Below are positions 1 through 8,441 of a stretch of 64,000 nucleotides of DNA, one piece after another. Origin of the DNA: JAPXRI01 sp033813635 (GTDB lineage Bacteria > Bacillota > Clostridia > Oscillospirales > QAMX01); NCBI GenBank assembly GCA_033813635.1, contig JAPXRI010000008.1:36220-100219 (forward strand), written 5' to 3'. Each line of letters begins with the position of its first letter. The first letter of the stretch is position 1. Under the pieces are notes generated by a model. That model was given only the letters and a program-made list of their open reading frames with translations. It made no database searches and was not told the origin of the DNA. The translations under genes and the position numbers were made by a program.

Positions 1-1
1 C

Positions 2-1468
2 GACGGATGCGGGAACAGGGAGGCGTACGGCATCGTTGTGAAAAAAGACGGCGTGATTTTTTTCTGCGACAGCGCGCGGGCGCTGTTCTACGCGCTGACC
101 ACACTTTCAAAATTCGCCGTGCGGAACGGCGGCGTCTATCAGGGCGTTTACAGCGATTATCCGTCGTTTAAAATCCGCGGCATGATCGAGGGTTTTTACG
201 GCAGACCGTGGACGATGGCCCGGCGGGAAAAAGCCCTTGAAATCATGGCGGAAAACCGTATGAACACTTATATTTACGGCCCGAAGGACGACCCCTATCA
301 CCGGGATTTCTGGCGCAGGCGGTATGACGACGAGAGCATCGGCATCGTCAGGGAGATGCTCTCGCTGTGTGAGAAGAACCATCTGGATATGCATTATATG
401 CTCGCTCCCGGGCTGGACATCGAGTATTCCTCCGACGATGAGCTGTCCGCCGCCGTCGCGAAATACAGGCAGGTGTACGATCTGGGCGTTACGAAGTTCG
501 GTCTTCTGCTCGACGATATTTCCCCGGATTTCACCCATGAAAGCGACAGGAAAAGCTTCGACACGCTGGCGGATGCCCATATCTCCCTTACAAACCGTAT
601 TTACGGGGAATTGAAAAAAATCGACAAAAGCATTGAGCTGGTTGTCTGCCCGACGCAGTATTACGGAAGGGGAGACGAGGAGTACATCTCCCGCCTCGGA
701 AAGGGAATCCCGGAGGACTGCAGGCTGTTTTTTACGGGCGAAAAAATCTGCTCTGCGAAAATCACGACCAAGCAGGCGGAATTCCTGTATCGGAACACAA
801 ATCACAAGGCGCTGTACTGGGACAATTACCCCGTTAACGACTGCGAGATGGTCAATGAATTCCATATTTCGCCAATCATCAACCGGGACACGGATTTGCA
901 CAGGTACTCCGAGGGCATAACGCTCAACCCGATGGAGGCGGCGAACTGCTCGCTGTTCTCCATTATCACCTACGCGCATTTCATGTGGGACAGCGAGGCG
1001 TACGACCCAGAAAGGAGCTACGGCGAGTCCGTTTCGTCCCTTATCGGCACCGGATTTGCGGAGCCGATGAGGGTTTTCTCGGGTTTTCTGTATAAATCCT
1101 GTCTTTTGCGTCATGGATGGCATTACCGATACGAAAAGCCCGAGCGCTACCATGAAACCGTAGCGGGACTGATCGAAAGACGCGATTTTACGGGCTTGCG
1201 GGAATATATGGCTTACGCGAGGGAGCAGCTCTTAGAGCTCAGGGACCTGCCCGAGGAGTACCGCCGGGAGTTTCAAAGGTGGCATGACACGGCGCTTGCG
1301 TGCTGCGACATCTTTATCGGGCTTCTTGACGGCATCGGGAGCGGTAAGGGCTTTGAGGAGCTCACAACGCCCCTTGTCCGCTACTTCTGCCGCGCGGAGG
1401 ACGTAATGAAGCACGAGGCGGAAAGGCTGCTGTACGCGGTTTATGACGAGATGAAACAGGTTTATTAA
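2..1468 (+). CDS. GH84-type beta-N-acetylglucosaminidase, 5'-truncated
   Basis: The reading frame is open to the first base of the window, so the N-terminus is missing; the GTG at 38 is internal. The residues before and after it resemble the small alpha/beta domain that precedes the GH84 barrel. The barrel begins near the GMIEGFYGRPW motif, and the sequence FGLLLDDIS carries the adjacent Asp-Asp pair (about residues 159-160 counted from base 38) used in GH84 substrate-assisted catalysis. The predicted role is removal of terminal beta-GlcNAc (O-GlcNAcase/hyaluronidase family, NagJ-like). No secretion or anchoring domain is visible at the C-terminus, which ends after a helical tail. A hairpin terminator follows. 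Family assignment is firm; the substrate is inferred. Confidence 0.85.
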   Translation, partial: DGCGNREAYGIVVKKDGVIFFCDSARALFYALTTLSKFAVRNGGVYQGVYSDYPSFKIRGMIEGFYGRPWTMARREKALEIMAENRMNTYIYGPKDDPYHRDFWRRRYDDESIGIVREMLSLCEKNHLDMHYMLAPGLDIEYSSDDELSAAVAKYRQVYDLGVTKFGLLLDDISPDFTHESDRKSFDTLADAHISLTNRIYGELKKIDKSIELVVCPTQYYGRGDEEYISRLGKGIPEDCRLFFTGEKICSAKITTKQAEFLYRNTNHKALYWDNYPVNDCEMVNEFHISPIINRDTDLHRYSEGITLNPMEAANCSLFSIITYAHFMWDSEAYDPERSYGESVSSLIGTGFAEPMRVFSGFLYKSCLLRHGWHYRYEKPERYHETVAGLIERRDFTGLREYMAYAREQLLELRDLPEEYRREFQRWHDTALACCDIFIGLLDGIGSGKGFEELTTPLVRYFCRAEDVMKHEAERLLYAVYDEMKQVY

Positions 1469-1476
1469 AAAAATGG

Positions 1477-1517
1477 CCGCTGTAAAATGCCAGATGCATT
1501 TCGCAGCGGTTATTTCT
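1477..1517 (+). terminator. Terminator after the GH84 gene
   Basis: Stem arms at 1477-1490 and 1496-1509 (CCGCTG...CAGCGG outer part, AAATGC/GCATTT inner part, two mismatches between) are followed by a T-rich TATTTCTTAT stretch. Confidence 0.65.
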
Positions 1518-1606
1518 TATACCTTAATTATATAAGACGAAACGGGTCATTCAATGGAGCGGTTTTCGAAATATCCAAACCTGATTCAACTAATAGTTAA
1601 ATAGCA

Positions 1607-2659
1607 TTATTTTTCGTACCAGTAGGTACGGTATTTGCGAAAGGCCTCGCAGACGTAGGCGACCTGGTCGGGGCCGGTGGGCGGGTAGACGCCGTAGATG
1701 AACTCAAGACCGCCCTCCCTGGAGCCGAGCACCTTGACCTCCTCCTCGATGAGCTCGGAAATCTCGTTTCTCGTACCGCGGGGGGTGATTTTGGAACGGT
1801 CAAGATCGAGCCTGATGCAGACCCGGCCTTTCAGCGCTTTCTCGAGATTTCGGATGCCGTTGCAGAGGTCCTGCGGGTTGATGATATCCATGCCTATCGA
1901 AATCAGGTCGTCCAGAATCGGGAGGATGTACCCGTCGCTATGAATGGCGACCTTCACGCCGTTTTCGCGGCAGGGGGCGATCAGCTTTTTGTAGGAGGGG
2001 GCGATGTAGCGCAAAAACATGTCCCGGCTGATGACCATTGACGACTCCGCCCCCAGGTCCTCAGGGAGCTCTATCACGTCCACCCCGGCGGAGCAGTAGT
2101 TTTTCACGACCTTGAGGTTTTCCTGGTCGATGATGTCGATCAGTTCGAAGAGCTTCGGTTCCTCCTCGGCCATATCGATCATCAGGTTTTCAAAGCCGCG
2201 CAGATACTGGAGGCGTAGAAAAAGAAAGCCGTGGACGAGCGCGCCGACGGTGAGCTCGCCGTTCTTCTTCCTTTCGGCGATTCTTTTAAACTCGCCGGGC
2301 CAGTCCCGTCTGCCGCCCCGATCCTTCCATACATCGGAGTCCGGCGCGCGGTAGGAAGTGAGCTTGCTCCAGTCGTCAAGCGGGGGATCGATGGTGCAGC
2401 CCTCGATGCCGTACATTTTATAATGCCATTGGTAGCCCCAGGCGTCTCTTTCCGTGATGTCGCAGGTGCCGTCGCCGTATTTTTCGTAGTCAATCTGTCC
2501 GGCCTTGAAGCCCGGAAAGAAATCCGGAAACCGCGCCATCACGGCCTCCATGTCGCCCCGGTGTTTGATTAGCGAGGCGAGATTCATCGAAATAGTGACG
2601 GGTATCCGCTCGGGAAAGCCGAACCCTACCGTTCGCAGGTAGTTTTCTCTGTCGGTCAT
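1607..2659 (-). CDS. Uroporphyrinogen-decarboxylase-family (MtaA-like) protein
   Basis: 350 aa. It begins MTDRENYLRTVGF and belongs to the URO-D/methylcobamide:CoM methyltransferase superfamily (TIM barrel). The start was set at the ATG at 2659 because GGAGGT lies six bases upstream and the ATG overlaps the stop of the preceding deacetylase (TGATG), indicating translational coupling. The segment corresponding to the metal site reads IHSDGY, not the HxC of MtaA, so the Zn-thiolate methyltransferase activity is not assured. No corrinoid protein or partner methyltransferase is nearby. It is the first of three URO-D-family genes in this window, each sitting with glycan genes. Real haem biosynthesis HemE is unlikely from context. 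Function unknown; possibly methyl transfer from a methylated sugar or another small molecule. Confidence 0.7.
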   Translation of the reverse strand: MTDRENYLRTVGFGFPERIPVTISMNLASLIKHRGDMEAVMARFPDFFPGFKAGQIDYEKYGDGTCDITERDAWGYQWHYKMYGIEGCTIDPPLDDWSKLTSYRAPDSDVWKDRGGRRDWPGEFKRIAERKKNGELTVGALVHGFLFLRLQYLRGFENLMIDMAEEEPKLFELIDIIDQENLKVVKNYCSAGVDVIELPEDLGAESSMVISRDMFLRYIAPSYKKLIAPCRENGVKVAIHSDGYILPILDDLISIGMDIINPQDLCNGIRNLEKALKGRVCIRLDLDRSKITPRGTRNEISELIEEEVKVLGSREGGLEFIYGVYPPTGPDQVAYVCEAFRKYRTYWYEK

Positions 2660-3351
2660 CAAGACACCTCCATGTGCGAGACAACGCCGGCGTTCGTGGC
2701 GTAAATGATATCGGCCTTGCCGGCTATCTTTTCGCAGAAGCGCTCGAAGCGGTCCCAACTGTTATATTTGTCGAATTCGAACGAGTGTCCCCAGACATAG
2801 AACAGCATATCGGTCTCGGGTTTGGCGGAGATAAACCGGTCTGCGAGCTCAAACAGGTCATCGTCCTCCGCCCTGCAGGTGGGGTGCCAGGTCATAAGCC
2901 TTTCGGGGAGCTCGAAGGTGTGGTGGGCGTTCGTCGTGCGGGCGTAGCGAATCGGCGTGTTTTCGACGATCGTGCTGATTACGAATTCGTTGTAAAAGGG
3001 ACCGCCGGGATACGCCATGCCTGTCACAGGGTAGCCGCAGAGCGCCTCCAGCGCCCTGCGGTCGCCGTCGACCTCTTGTATAATCTGTTCTTTGTCGAGC
3101 GTTAAAAGATTCGGGTGGGTTCGCGTGTGGACCGCGACCTCGTGGCCGGCGTAGAGGTCATGTACCTGCGAAGCCTCGATTTCCGTATGGTCGCAGTCAA
3201 TGCCGTCATGCATTATTCTGTGGTGTGTGCCGAAAAGACCGGAATTAAGATTAAATGTACATTTTAAACCGTATCGGTCGATAAGCCCGACAAAGCGTAT
3301 ATCCTGCACGGTGCCGTCGTCAAAGCTTAACGTGAAAAACTTCTTTACCAT
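2659..3351 (-). CDS. Polysaccharide deacetylase (NodB-like)
   Basis: 230 aa, no signal peptide. The start ATG has GGAGGGAAAAGC directly upstream. Residues 1-15 contain LSFDDGT, the NodB motif 1 (catalytic Asp plus metal-binding Asp), and EVAVHTRTHPNL corresponds to motif 2 with the metal-binding histidines (HxxxHP-like). CE4 enzymes remove N- or O-acetyl groups from amino sugars such as GlcNAc in peptidoglycan, chitin or xylan. The absence of a secretion signal points to an imported oligosaccharide or a cytosolic substrate. It is the first gene of a two-gene unit with the URO-D-family gene, overlapping it by one base. Confidence 0.75.
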   Translation of the reverse strand: MVKKFFTLSFDDGTVQDIRFVGLIDRYGLKCTFNLNSGLFGTHHRIMHDGIDCDHTEIEASQVHDLYAGHEVAVHTRTHPNLLTLDKEQIIQEVDGDRRALEALCGYPVTGMAYPGGPFYNEFVISTIVENTPIRYARTTNAHHTFELPERLMTWHPTCRAEDDDLFELADRFISAKPETDMLFYVWGHSFEFDKYNSWDRFERFCEKIAGKADIIYATNAGVVSHMEVS

Positions 3352-3377
3352 GCTTTTCCCTCCGTTCTATAGGCACC

Positions 3378-3406
3378 ATTATAACATATCCGGCGCCGGA
3401 AATACA
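3378..3406 (-). promoter_or_regulatory. Probable promoter of the deacetylase/URO-D operon with palindrome
   Basis: Minus-strand extended -10 TGTTATAAT (hexamer at 3378-3383) with a weak -35 TGTATT (3401-3406), 17-base spacer. A perfect 12-base palindrome TCCGGCGCCGGA (3389-3400) fills the spacer and could be an operator. Confidence 0.45.
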
Positions 3407-3501
3407 GCCGAAAGTCTCAAATGAATCGGATGTTTTTTAGGGAAGCATGGGATATCCTGCGCCGCGGCGGGGCCGCTTGTCCCCGGGCGATTCCAGTACA
3501 G

Positions 3502-3530
3502 TTGACAAAGAAAGCGTTTTACTTTATAAT
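3502..3530 (+). promoter_or_regulatory. Consensus sigma-A promoter for the 722-aa gene
   Basis: TTGACA (3502-3507), 17-base spacer, TATAAT (3525-3530): both hexamers perfect. The start codon of the downstream gene is 45 bases away. Confidence 0.85.
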
Positions 3531-3574
3531 TCAGATGAGAAATCGATAAATCCCACGCAAGAGGAGGTCTGACC

Positions 3575-5743
3575 ATGGGTGGTAAAAGAGATTACCAGGG
3601 GAGCCCTATAGAGATGAAGGAAACCTATCAGCGTTTCGCCATCCGAAAGCGAATAGCAGAGGCTCCGGAAAGGGCGGCCGCGCTGCTGGCGTGCCCGAAA
3701 ACCAGGCTGACCGCCGCGCAGGCGAAAAGGCTGCCGCCTTATCTCGGCAGGCGCGACATTACCTGCGTTTACGAGGGAAACGACCGCATACTCTGGGTGG
3801 GCAGCCGGGAGGGACTCTGGCGCATAAACGAAAAGGAGCCTGAGCCGCTGGACAGAGTGCAGTGCTTCCGGGCGACAGCGTTTTTGTTGGATAATCATGT
3901 CAGGGTTATCCAGTCCGACGGGGATAACGGCGTATGGGTGCTGACCGCCACCGGGGTCTCCCATATTGGGATGCGGCTGATGAACGCCCGGGCGAAAGCC
4001 GAGCTGCTCTCCGAGATTAACTATAAATACATGAACCGCCGCGGCATGGTGAGCGGGGGGAGATGGGATCCGGTCAAGAAGACCTTTGTGGGTCATCCCT
4101 CGGACAACGACGGGCTATGGACCTCCCTTGTGGCGATGGGGGATCTGTGCCGTTATGCCGTTCTGAGGGACGAGGGAACAGCTTCCAAGGCGGAAATCGA
4201 AAGGGCGAAGAAGCTTGCCACGCTGTGGACGGAGGCCTGCCTGCTGCTGGCCTATATTCCTGGCTGGAAGGGTTATGTACCTTCCTTTGTCCGCTACAAC
4301 AAGCCGGCCAGCAACCGCGCCAGCGACGAGTACTTAATCGAGGGCAGGGAGAACAAGACGACGCTGCCGGACCACGGGCCGGTCGGCATGGTCGAATACG
4401 TGCCCGCGCCCGCGAACCCCCAGGACTGGGCGACGATAGACACGATGCCCGAAATCGTCTTCAAGAATGTTGAGGGCTATATCGCGCGGTCCTACCATGT
4501 GAATTCCTCGGAAGACCCCGTACCCTTCGGGGATGGCGTTTTCTTTCGGAAAAAGTTCAAGCCGGACGGGAAGCTGGTCTCGGTGCGCATTCCCACATCC
4601 TCGGACAAGGGCGACGATATCCCGCCGCTGCTGACAATAGACAGCTCGATGGAGATTCCCGAACGGCTGAAAAAGCTTTACAACACCATCATCAACCCCG
4701 ATACCGGCAAATGCTATCGGGACGATGACATCATATATAAATGCGACACCTCGAACGACGAGCTTGTGGGGCATTACGCGCTCTGGCACCTGGCCTACGA
4801 TATTCTCGGGCCGGACGATCCGGAGCTCGCCGAGATTATCAGGGTGATCGCGGCGAGGCACGCCCGGCACATCAGGGATAACGGCTACTGCCTGACGGAC
4901 GCCGGGGGCCAGCCGACCTCGTGGGCGAGGATGAGCAGAGAGTACTATATGAATAAGGACTTCTACGGCATCACCGACGCGCCGCTGGGGCTCTCCATCC
5001 TTCTGCAGCTGTTCAAGGTGGCTTACCATGTCACGGGGGATGGGCAGTGGAACGCGGAATACCGGAAGCTGGCGCTCGAAGAGCCGTACCGCTACGCCGA
5101 CCTGCTGAGCGAGTATTACGAGCGCTCCGCCGCGGGGATCAGAAAGCGGTCGGACCGGTACCTCGACGACGAGGAGGTGCTGAATCTCGTAATAAAGACG
5201 GCAAACTACTCCGATATCAGGATGTCGGCGGTCTCGTATTATACGCTTATGCAGCTGGAGGACGACGAGGTTATCAGGGAAAAATACCTTGCGGGCGTCG
5301 AGTCCTGGTGGAAATATCTGAAATACTCCCGGGACGTCGAATGGTATCTTACTTACCAGCTAGCCCACCCGGAGGCCGAGCAATTCGACGGCTTCGGCAG
5401 GTCGTGCGGCGAAATGATCCGCTGGCAGCTGATGCATTTCCCGCTGAACAACCGGATGTTTGTAATTGATAATAGGACGAGGCCGGGTGTCTTTGAAGAC
5501 AGCTCAAGGCTCTGGTATGAGAATTACAAGCTCCCGTGCGCCCTCTGCATGGAAGAGCGGGGCTCCGGCGGCAGCAACGTCTACAATTCGGTCGACGGCA
5601 GCAGGGACGTATGTCTGGAGAAGACGTACAATATGAGCATGCCGTACTGGATAGGCAGGTATAACAAGCTGCTGAAGGAGACCGGCAAAAGAGGCGACGT
5701 AACGCTTGCGGATATAGAAAAACTGATTTTCCAGGACAGATGA
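3575..5743 (+). CDS. Unrecognised 722-aa protein, propeller-like N-terminus plus alpha-helical barrel-like region
   Basis: The start ATG follows GAGGAGGTCTGACC. Residues about 55-130 hold short repeats of the type DRILWVGSREGLWRI and NGVWVLTATGV, which resemble the Reg_prop/two-component-propeller repeat. The rest is rich in aromatic, acidic helical segments (for example HYALWHLAYDILGPDD, ISILLQLFKVAYHVTGDGQW) reminiscent of six-hairpin glycosidases, but no family motif was recognised. There is no signal peptide or membrane segment. It is monocistronic, with a perfect promoter before it and a terminator directly after. Being surrounded by glycan enzymes it may act on a carbohydrate, but this is inference only. 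Confidence 0.5.
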   Translation: MGGKRDYQGSPIEMKETYQRFAIRKRIAEAPERAAALLACPKTRLTAAQAKRLPPYLGRRDITCVYEGNDRILWVGSREGLWRINEKEPEPLDRVQCFRATAFLLDNHVRVIQSDGDNGVWVLTATGVSHIGMRLMNARAKAELLSEINYKYMNRRGMVSGGRWDPVKKTFVGHPSDNDGLWTSLVAMGDLCRYAVLRDEGTASKAEIERAKKLATLWTEACLLLAYIPGWKGYVPSFVRYNKPASNRASDEYLIEGRENKTTLPDHGPVGMVEYVPAPANPQDWATIDTMPEIVFKNVEGYIARSYHVNSSEDPVPFGDGVFFRKKFKPDGKLVSVRIPTSSDKGDDIPPLLTIDSSMEIPERLKKLYNTIINPDTGKCYRDDDIIYKCDTSNDELVGHYALWHLAYDILGPDDPELAEIIRVIAARHARHIRDNGYCLTDAGGQPTSWARMSREYYMNKDFYGITDAPLGLSILLQLFKVAYHVTGDGQWNAEYRKLALEEPYRYADLLSEYYERSAAGIRKRSDRYLDDEEVLNLVIKTANYSDIRMSAVSYYTLMQLEDDEVIREKYLAGVESWWKYLKYSRDVEWYLTYQLAHPEAEQFDGFGRSCGEMIRWQLMHFPLNNRMFVIDNRTRPGVFEDSSRLWYENYKLPCALCMEERGSGGSNVYNSVDGSRDVCLEKTYNMSMPYWIGRYNKLLKETGKRGDVTLADIEKLIFQDR

Positions 5744-5748
5744 AATAA

Positions 5749-5777
5749 GCCCGCCGCTTAAAACGCGGCGGGCGATT
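5749..5777 (+). terminator. Terminator after the 722-aa gene
   Basis: Perfect GC stem GCCCGCCGC (5749-5757) / GCGGCGGGC (5765-5773) followed by GATTTTAA. The right arm is also the beginning of the duplicated unit described at 5765-5925. Confidence 0.85.
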
Positions 5778-5802
5778 TTAATGCCCGGAAGCGTAAAGCG
5801 GC

Positions 5803-5831
5803 TTGACAAGGGGCGGAAACTGCATTAGTAT
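5803..5831 (+). promoter_or_regulatory. Promoter copy upstream of tRNA-like element and GH36 gene
   Basis: TTGACA (5803-5808), 17 bases, TAGTAT (5826-5831). It matches, position for position, the tRNA-Leu promoter at 8257-8285. If active, it would transcribe the tRNA-like element and then the GH36 gene. Confidence 0.65.
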
Positions 5832-5840
5832 ACATTCTGT

Positions 5841-5925
5841 CGGCGTCTGCGGCGGAATTTGCAATCGTAAGATTCAGGTTCTTACGGCCGCAGGGGTGTG
5901 CGGGTTTAATTACCGTCGCCGCGCC
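5841..5925 (+). pseudogene. Decayed or repurposed tRNA-Leu(CAG)-like element
   Basis: This stretch aligns with the intact tRNA-Leu at 8309-8395. The segment 5866-5884, containing the whole anticodon stem-loop with CAG, is identical over 19 bases to 8334-8352. D-arm (GGCGGAATT at 5851) and variable-arm/T-arm regions align with substitutions. It has lost features needed for a normal tRNA: the D-loop GG is reduced, TTC of the T-loop is TTT, the acceptor stem pairs poorly, and there is no CCA. One T-stem pair shows a compensating A-U to G-C change. It sits in the likely 5' leader of the GH36 gene. It may be a pseudogene of a duplicated tRNA, or a tRNA-derived leader structure. Confidence 0.7.
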
Positions 5926-6035
5926 GTTATTTGACGCCGATCTCGCTCCACATCGGTAATATTCGCTGCTTTAAGAGGTTCGAGGGCGGGGCGCGCCGAA
6001 TGGGAAGGTTTACAGAATCGAAGGAGGACTGCGGA

Positions 6036-8183
6036 ATGCTGCAAGACTGGCAAAACTACTGCAACGTTGAATATTCGGAAAAATATGGGCCGACGGTCGC
6101 TTACCGGACGGCAAACTTCGTCTTTGAAGAGGGGCTGCGCGGCGGCCGCTGGGTGACGCTCTCATATAACGCTGCGGGGTATATGATGGAGACGAACCCC
6201 GTCAGCGCGCCGTCGTGGATGGACTCAAAGTGGCTGTTCCGCGCGCCCGCCTCGTTTGACGCGGTTGTAGACGGGCAGTCGCTCACCTCGCACATTGAGT
6301 GCCTCGGCTGCATAATCGAGCGTACAGATAAGGGTGTAACCGCGCGCGTGACGCTGCGCCACACCGTGCGCCCGGTGGACGTCGTTATCTGCACGAAGCT
6401 GGACGGAACGCCGGTGCTGGAGCGCTGGCTGGAGATCGTCAACCGCGGCGAAAATACTGCGGCGGTCAGCGTGCTTGCGCCGCTCGCGGGCGGTGCGCAG
6501 GTACTGAACAGCCAGATGTTCAAGCTTGCGGACAGACTGTCGCCCTATCGTGTCGGCTACTTCAAGGATGATCATTCCTGCAGCGAGGGCAACTTCGTCT
6601 GGGAGGAGCTGCCCTCAGAGATCTACACGATCGCCGGACGCTACCGCCGCGACAAGCACCGCCACCCGATGTTCGTCCTCGAGAACCGTGTCTCGGGCGA
6701 GACATTTATCGGGCAGTTCGCGTGGAGCGGCGGCTACGCCTTCACCTTCGACTACAACAATCAGCGCAATCTCCCCGCGACGCTGCAGATGCGGGTGGAT
6801 ATGGACAGCCCCGCGCCGATCCGCACAATTGAGCCGGGAGAGGCGTGGGCTTCGCCGGAGCTGCACCTCGGCTGCGTGTTCGGCGGGCTGGACGAAGCGG
6901 TCAACGCGATGCACCGGCACGTCCGAAAGAGCGTTGCTAAGCCGCTGGCGATGGGCAAGTGCGGCTGGGTGCAGGCCGCGATCGGCCCCGAATACGACAT
7001 GAGCTACGAGTCCACGATGCTCGCCGTCGAGCACGCCCACACCGTCGGCGCGGAGCTGTTCTGGATCGACGCGGCGTGGTACTGCGAGCCGTTCTGCGAG
7101 AATGAGTGGTGGAACTGCGCGGGCGACTGGCACGTCAACACGAACCGCTACCCGGACGGGCTCAGGAGCGTCCGCGAGAAGTGCCGCGAATACGGCCTCG
7201 AGTTCGGGCTCTGGTTCGACGCCGAGCGCATCGGTCCGAAGTCCCGCGCGATGCGCGAACATCCGGATTGGATAGAGCGCACATATTACGGCGAGCCGAA
7301 CGGTGCGGGCCTGCTCGACCTCTCGAACCCCGAATGCGCCGCATGGGTGGAGAACGAGCTCTCCACGATGATAGAGCAGCTTGACTGCACATTCTTCCGG
7401 CTCGACTGGAATGTAGGCGCGAACGACATACTCTGCTGCTACGAGCACGGCGGCTACGTGGAGAACAGCTACGCAAGGCACCAGCAGGCGTTCTACGCGA
7501 TTTTTGACCGGCTGCGCGCGCGCTTCCCGAACGTCGTTTTCGAAAACTGCGCGGGCGGGGGCGGACGCACCGACCTAGGGATGCTGCGCCGCTTCTCCGA
7601 GACGTGGATCACAGACTGGCAGCTGCACCCGAACGCGTTCCGCATCACGAACGGCATGAGCGTGGCGCTGCCGCCGGAGTTCATCAACCGGCTTGTCGGC
7701 GGGCAGAACAGCTATATGACCGGTGAACTGCAGACGCAGATGCGCAATCTGTTGTTTGCATACCCGAGCATCGCCGTTGTCAAACCGAACTACGTAGAAC
7801 ACAACCCCGGGATGCTCGCGGAAATCCGCCGCAACGTGGAGATCTACAAGAACTTCGTACGTCCGATGCTGCCGGACAGCGACATCTTCCACCACACCCC
7901 GGAACTGCCCGGCGCTTTCGCTACCGGATACGGTGTGCTCGAGCTTGCCGCGCACGACAAATCCCGCGGCATCATAGGCGTATTCCGTCTCGCGGAGGCC
8001 GACGGCGACGCAACGGTCGTCTACTCCCGCGGAGCCGACCCTGCGAAGACCTACCGCGTAACTCTCGACAACACCCGCTCCGCGACCGAGGTCTCCGGCT
8101 TCGAGCTGGCAAACGGCGGCCTGCGCATCCGCCTGCCGGGCGCGCTGACAAGCGAGCTGGTGCTTTTTGAGGCAATAGGGTAA
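6036..8183 (+). CDS. GH36 alpha-galactosidase-like glycosidase
   Basis: 715 aa. The start ATG was chosen because AAGGAGG lies eight bases upstream; the frame is open further upstream without support. It has the GH36 layout: N-terminal beta-sandwich (about 1-290), TIM barrel (about 300-640), C-terminal beta domain. Motifs seen are WIDAAWY and GLEFGLWFDAE in the barrel, FRLDWN with the probable nucleophile Asp457, ENCAGGGGRTDLGML, and SETWITDW with the probable acid/base Asp527. It should release terminal alpha-galactosyl (or related) residues in the cytoplasm, since no signal peptide is present. It is enclosed by two copies of a tRNA-Leu unit and appears monocistronic with its own terminator. 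Confidence 0.85.
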   Translation: MLQDWQNYCNVEYSEKYGPTVAYRTANFVFEEGLRGGRWVTLSYNAAGYMMETNPVSAPSWMDSKWLFRAPASFDAVVDGQSLTSHIECLGCIIERTDKGVTARVTLRHTVRPVDVVICTKLDGTPVLERWLEIVNRGENTAAVSVLAPLAGGAQVLNSQMFKLADRLSPYRVGYFKDDHSCSEGNFVWEELPSEIYTIAGRYRRDKHRHPMFVLENRVSGETFIGQFAWSGGYAFTFDYNNQRNLPATLQMRVDMDSPAPIRTIEPGEAWASPELHLGCVFGGLDEAVNAMHRHVRKSVAKPLAMGKCGWVQAAIGPEYDMSYESTMLAVEHAHTVGAELFWIDAAWYCEPFCENEWWNCAGDWHVNTNRYPDGLRSVREKCREYGLEFGLWFDAERIGPKSRAMREHPDWIERTYYGEPNGAGLLDLSNPECAAWVENELSTMIEQLDCTFFRLDWNVGANDILCCYEHGGYVENSYARHQQAFYAIFDRLRARFPNVVFENCAGGGGRTDLGMLRRFSETWITDWQLHPNAFRITNGMSVALPPEFINRLVGGQNSYMTGELQTQMRNLLFAYPSIAVVKPNYVEHNPGMLAEIRRNVEIYKNFVRPMLPDSDIFHHTPELPGAFATGYGVLELAAHDKSRGIIGVFRLAEADGDATVVYSRGADPAKTYRVTLDNTRSATEVSGFELANGGLRIRLPGALTSELVLFEAIG

Positions 8184-8202
8184 AAACCTCCGAGCGAAAA
8201 CC

Positions 8203-8235
8203 GCCCGCCGTGTCGGAAGCGGCGGGCGATTTTAA
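8203..8235 (+). terminator. Terminator after GH36
   Basis: GCCCGCCG (8203-8210) / CGGCGGGC (8220-8227) followed by GATTTTAA; nearly the same as the terminator at 5749-5777. Confidence 0.85.
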
Positions 8236-8256
8236 CGCCTGGAAGCATAAAACAGC

Positions 8257-8285
8257 TTGACAACAGGAGGAAACTGTGATAATAT
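8257..8285 (+). promoter_or_regulatory. Promoter of tRNA-Leu
   Basis: TTGACA (8257-8262), 17-base spacer, TAATAT (8280-8285), 23 bases before the mature tRNA 5' end. Confidence 0.8.
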
Positions 8286-8308
8286 ACATTCCGTCACAAA
8301 TTCAACAT

Positions 8309-8395
8309 GCGGGTATGGCGGAATTGGCAGACGCGTAAGATTCAGGTTCTTATGGTCGCAAGGCTGTGCAGGTTCAAGTCCTGTTACCCGCACCA
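8309..8395 (+). tRNA. tRNA-Leu (anticodon CAG)
   Basis: 87 nt class II tRNA. The acceptor stem GCGGGTA (8309-8315) pairs with TACCCGC (8385-8391), discriminator A at 8392, encoded CCA at 8393-8395. The anticodon stem TAAGA/TCTTA encloses TTCAGGT with anticodon CAG at 8343-8345. There is a long variable arm typical of Leu/Ser, and a T-loop TTCAAGT. It reads CUG codons. It has its own promoter and terminator. Confidence 0.95.
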
Positions 8396-8399
8396 TGTC

Positions 8400-8441
8400 G
8401 GTACTCAGCGGATAATACAATTCCACTGAGTACCTTTTATT
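8400..8441 (+). terminator. Terminator of tRNA-Leu
   Basis: GGTACTCAG (8400-8408) and CTGAGTACC (8426-8434) form a perfect nine-base stem, followed by TTTTATTTT. Confidence 0.9.

Noticed and set aside
107..1153. 348-codon open frame antisense to the GH84 gene
   Set aside because: Frame arises from GC-rich codon bias opposite a clear GH84 gene; no start signals and no recognisable protein.
5931..5956. TTGACG...TAATAT as a second promoter for GH36
   Set aside because: The spacer is 20 bases, too long for a normal sigma-A promoter.
6615..7481. 288-codon frame antisense to GH36
   Set aside because: Opposite the catalytic barrel of GH36; composition rich in Arg/Ala/Val typical of a shadow frame.
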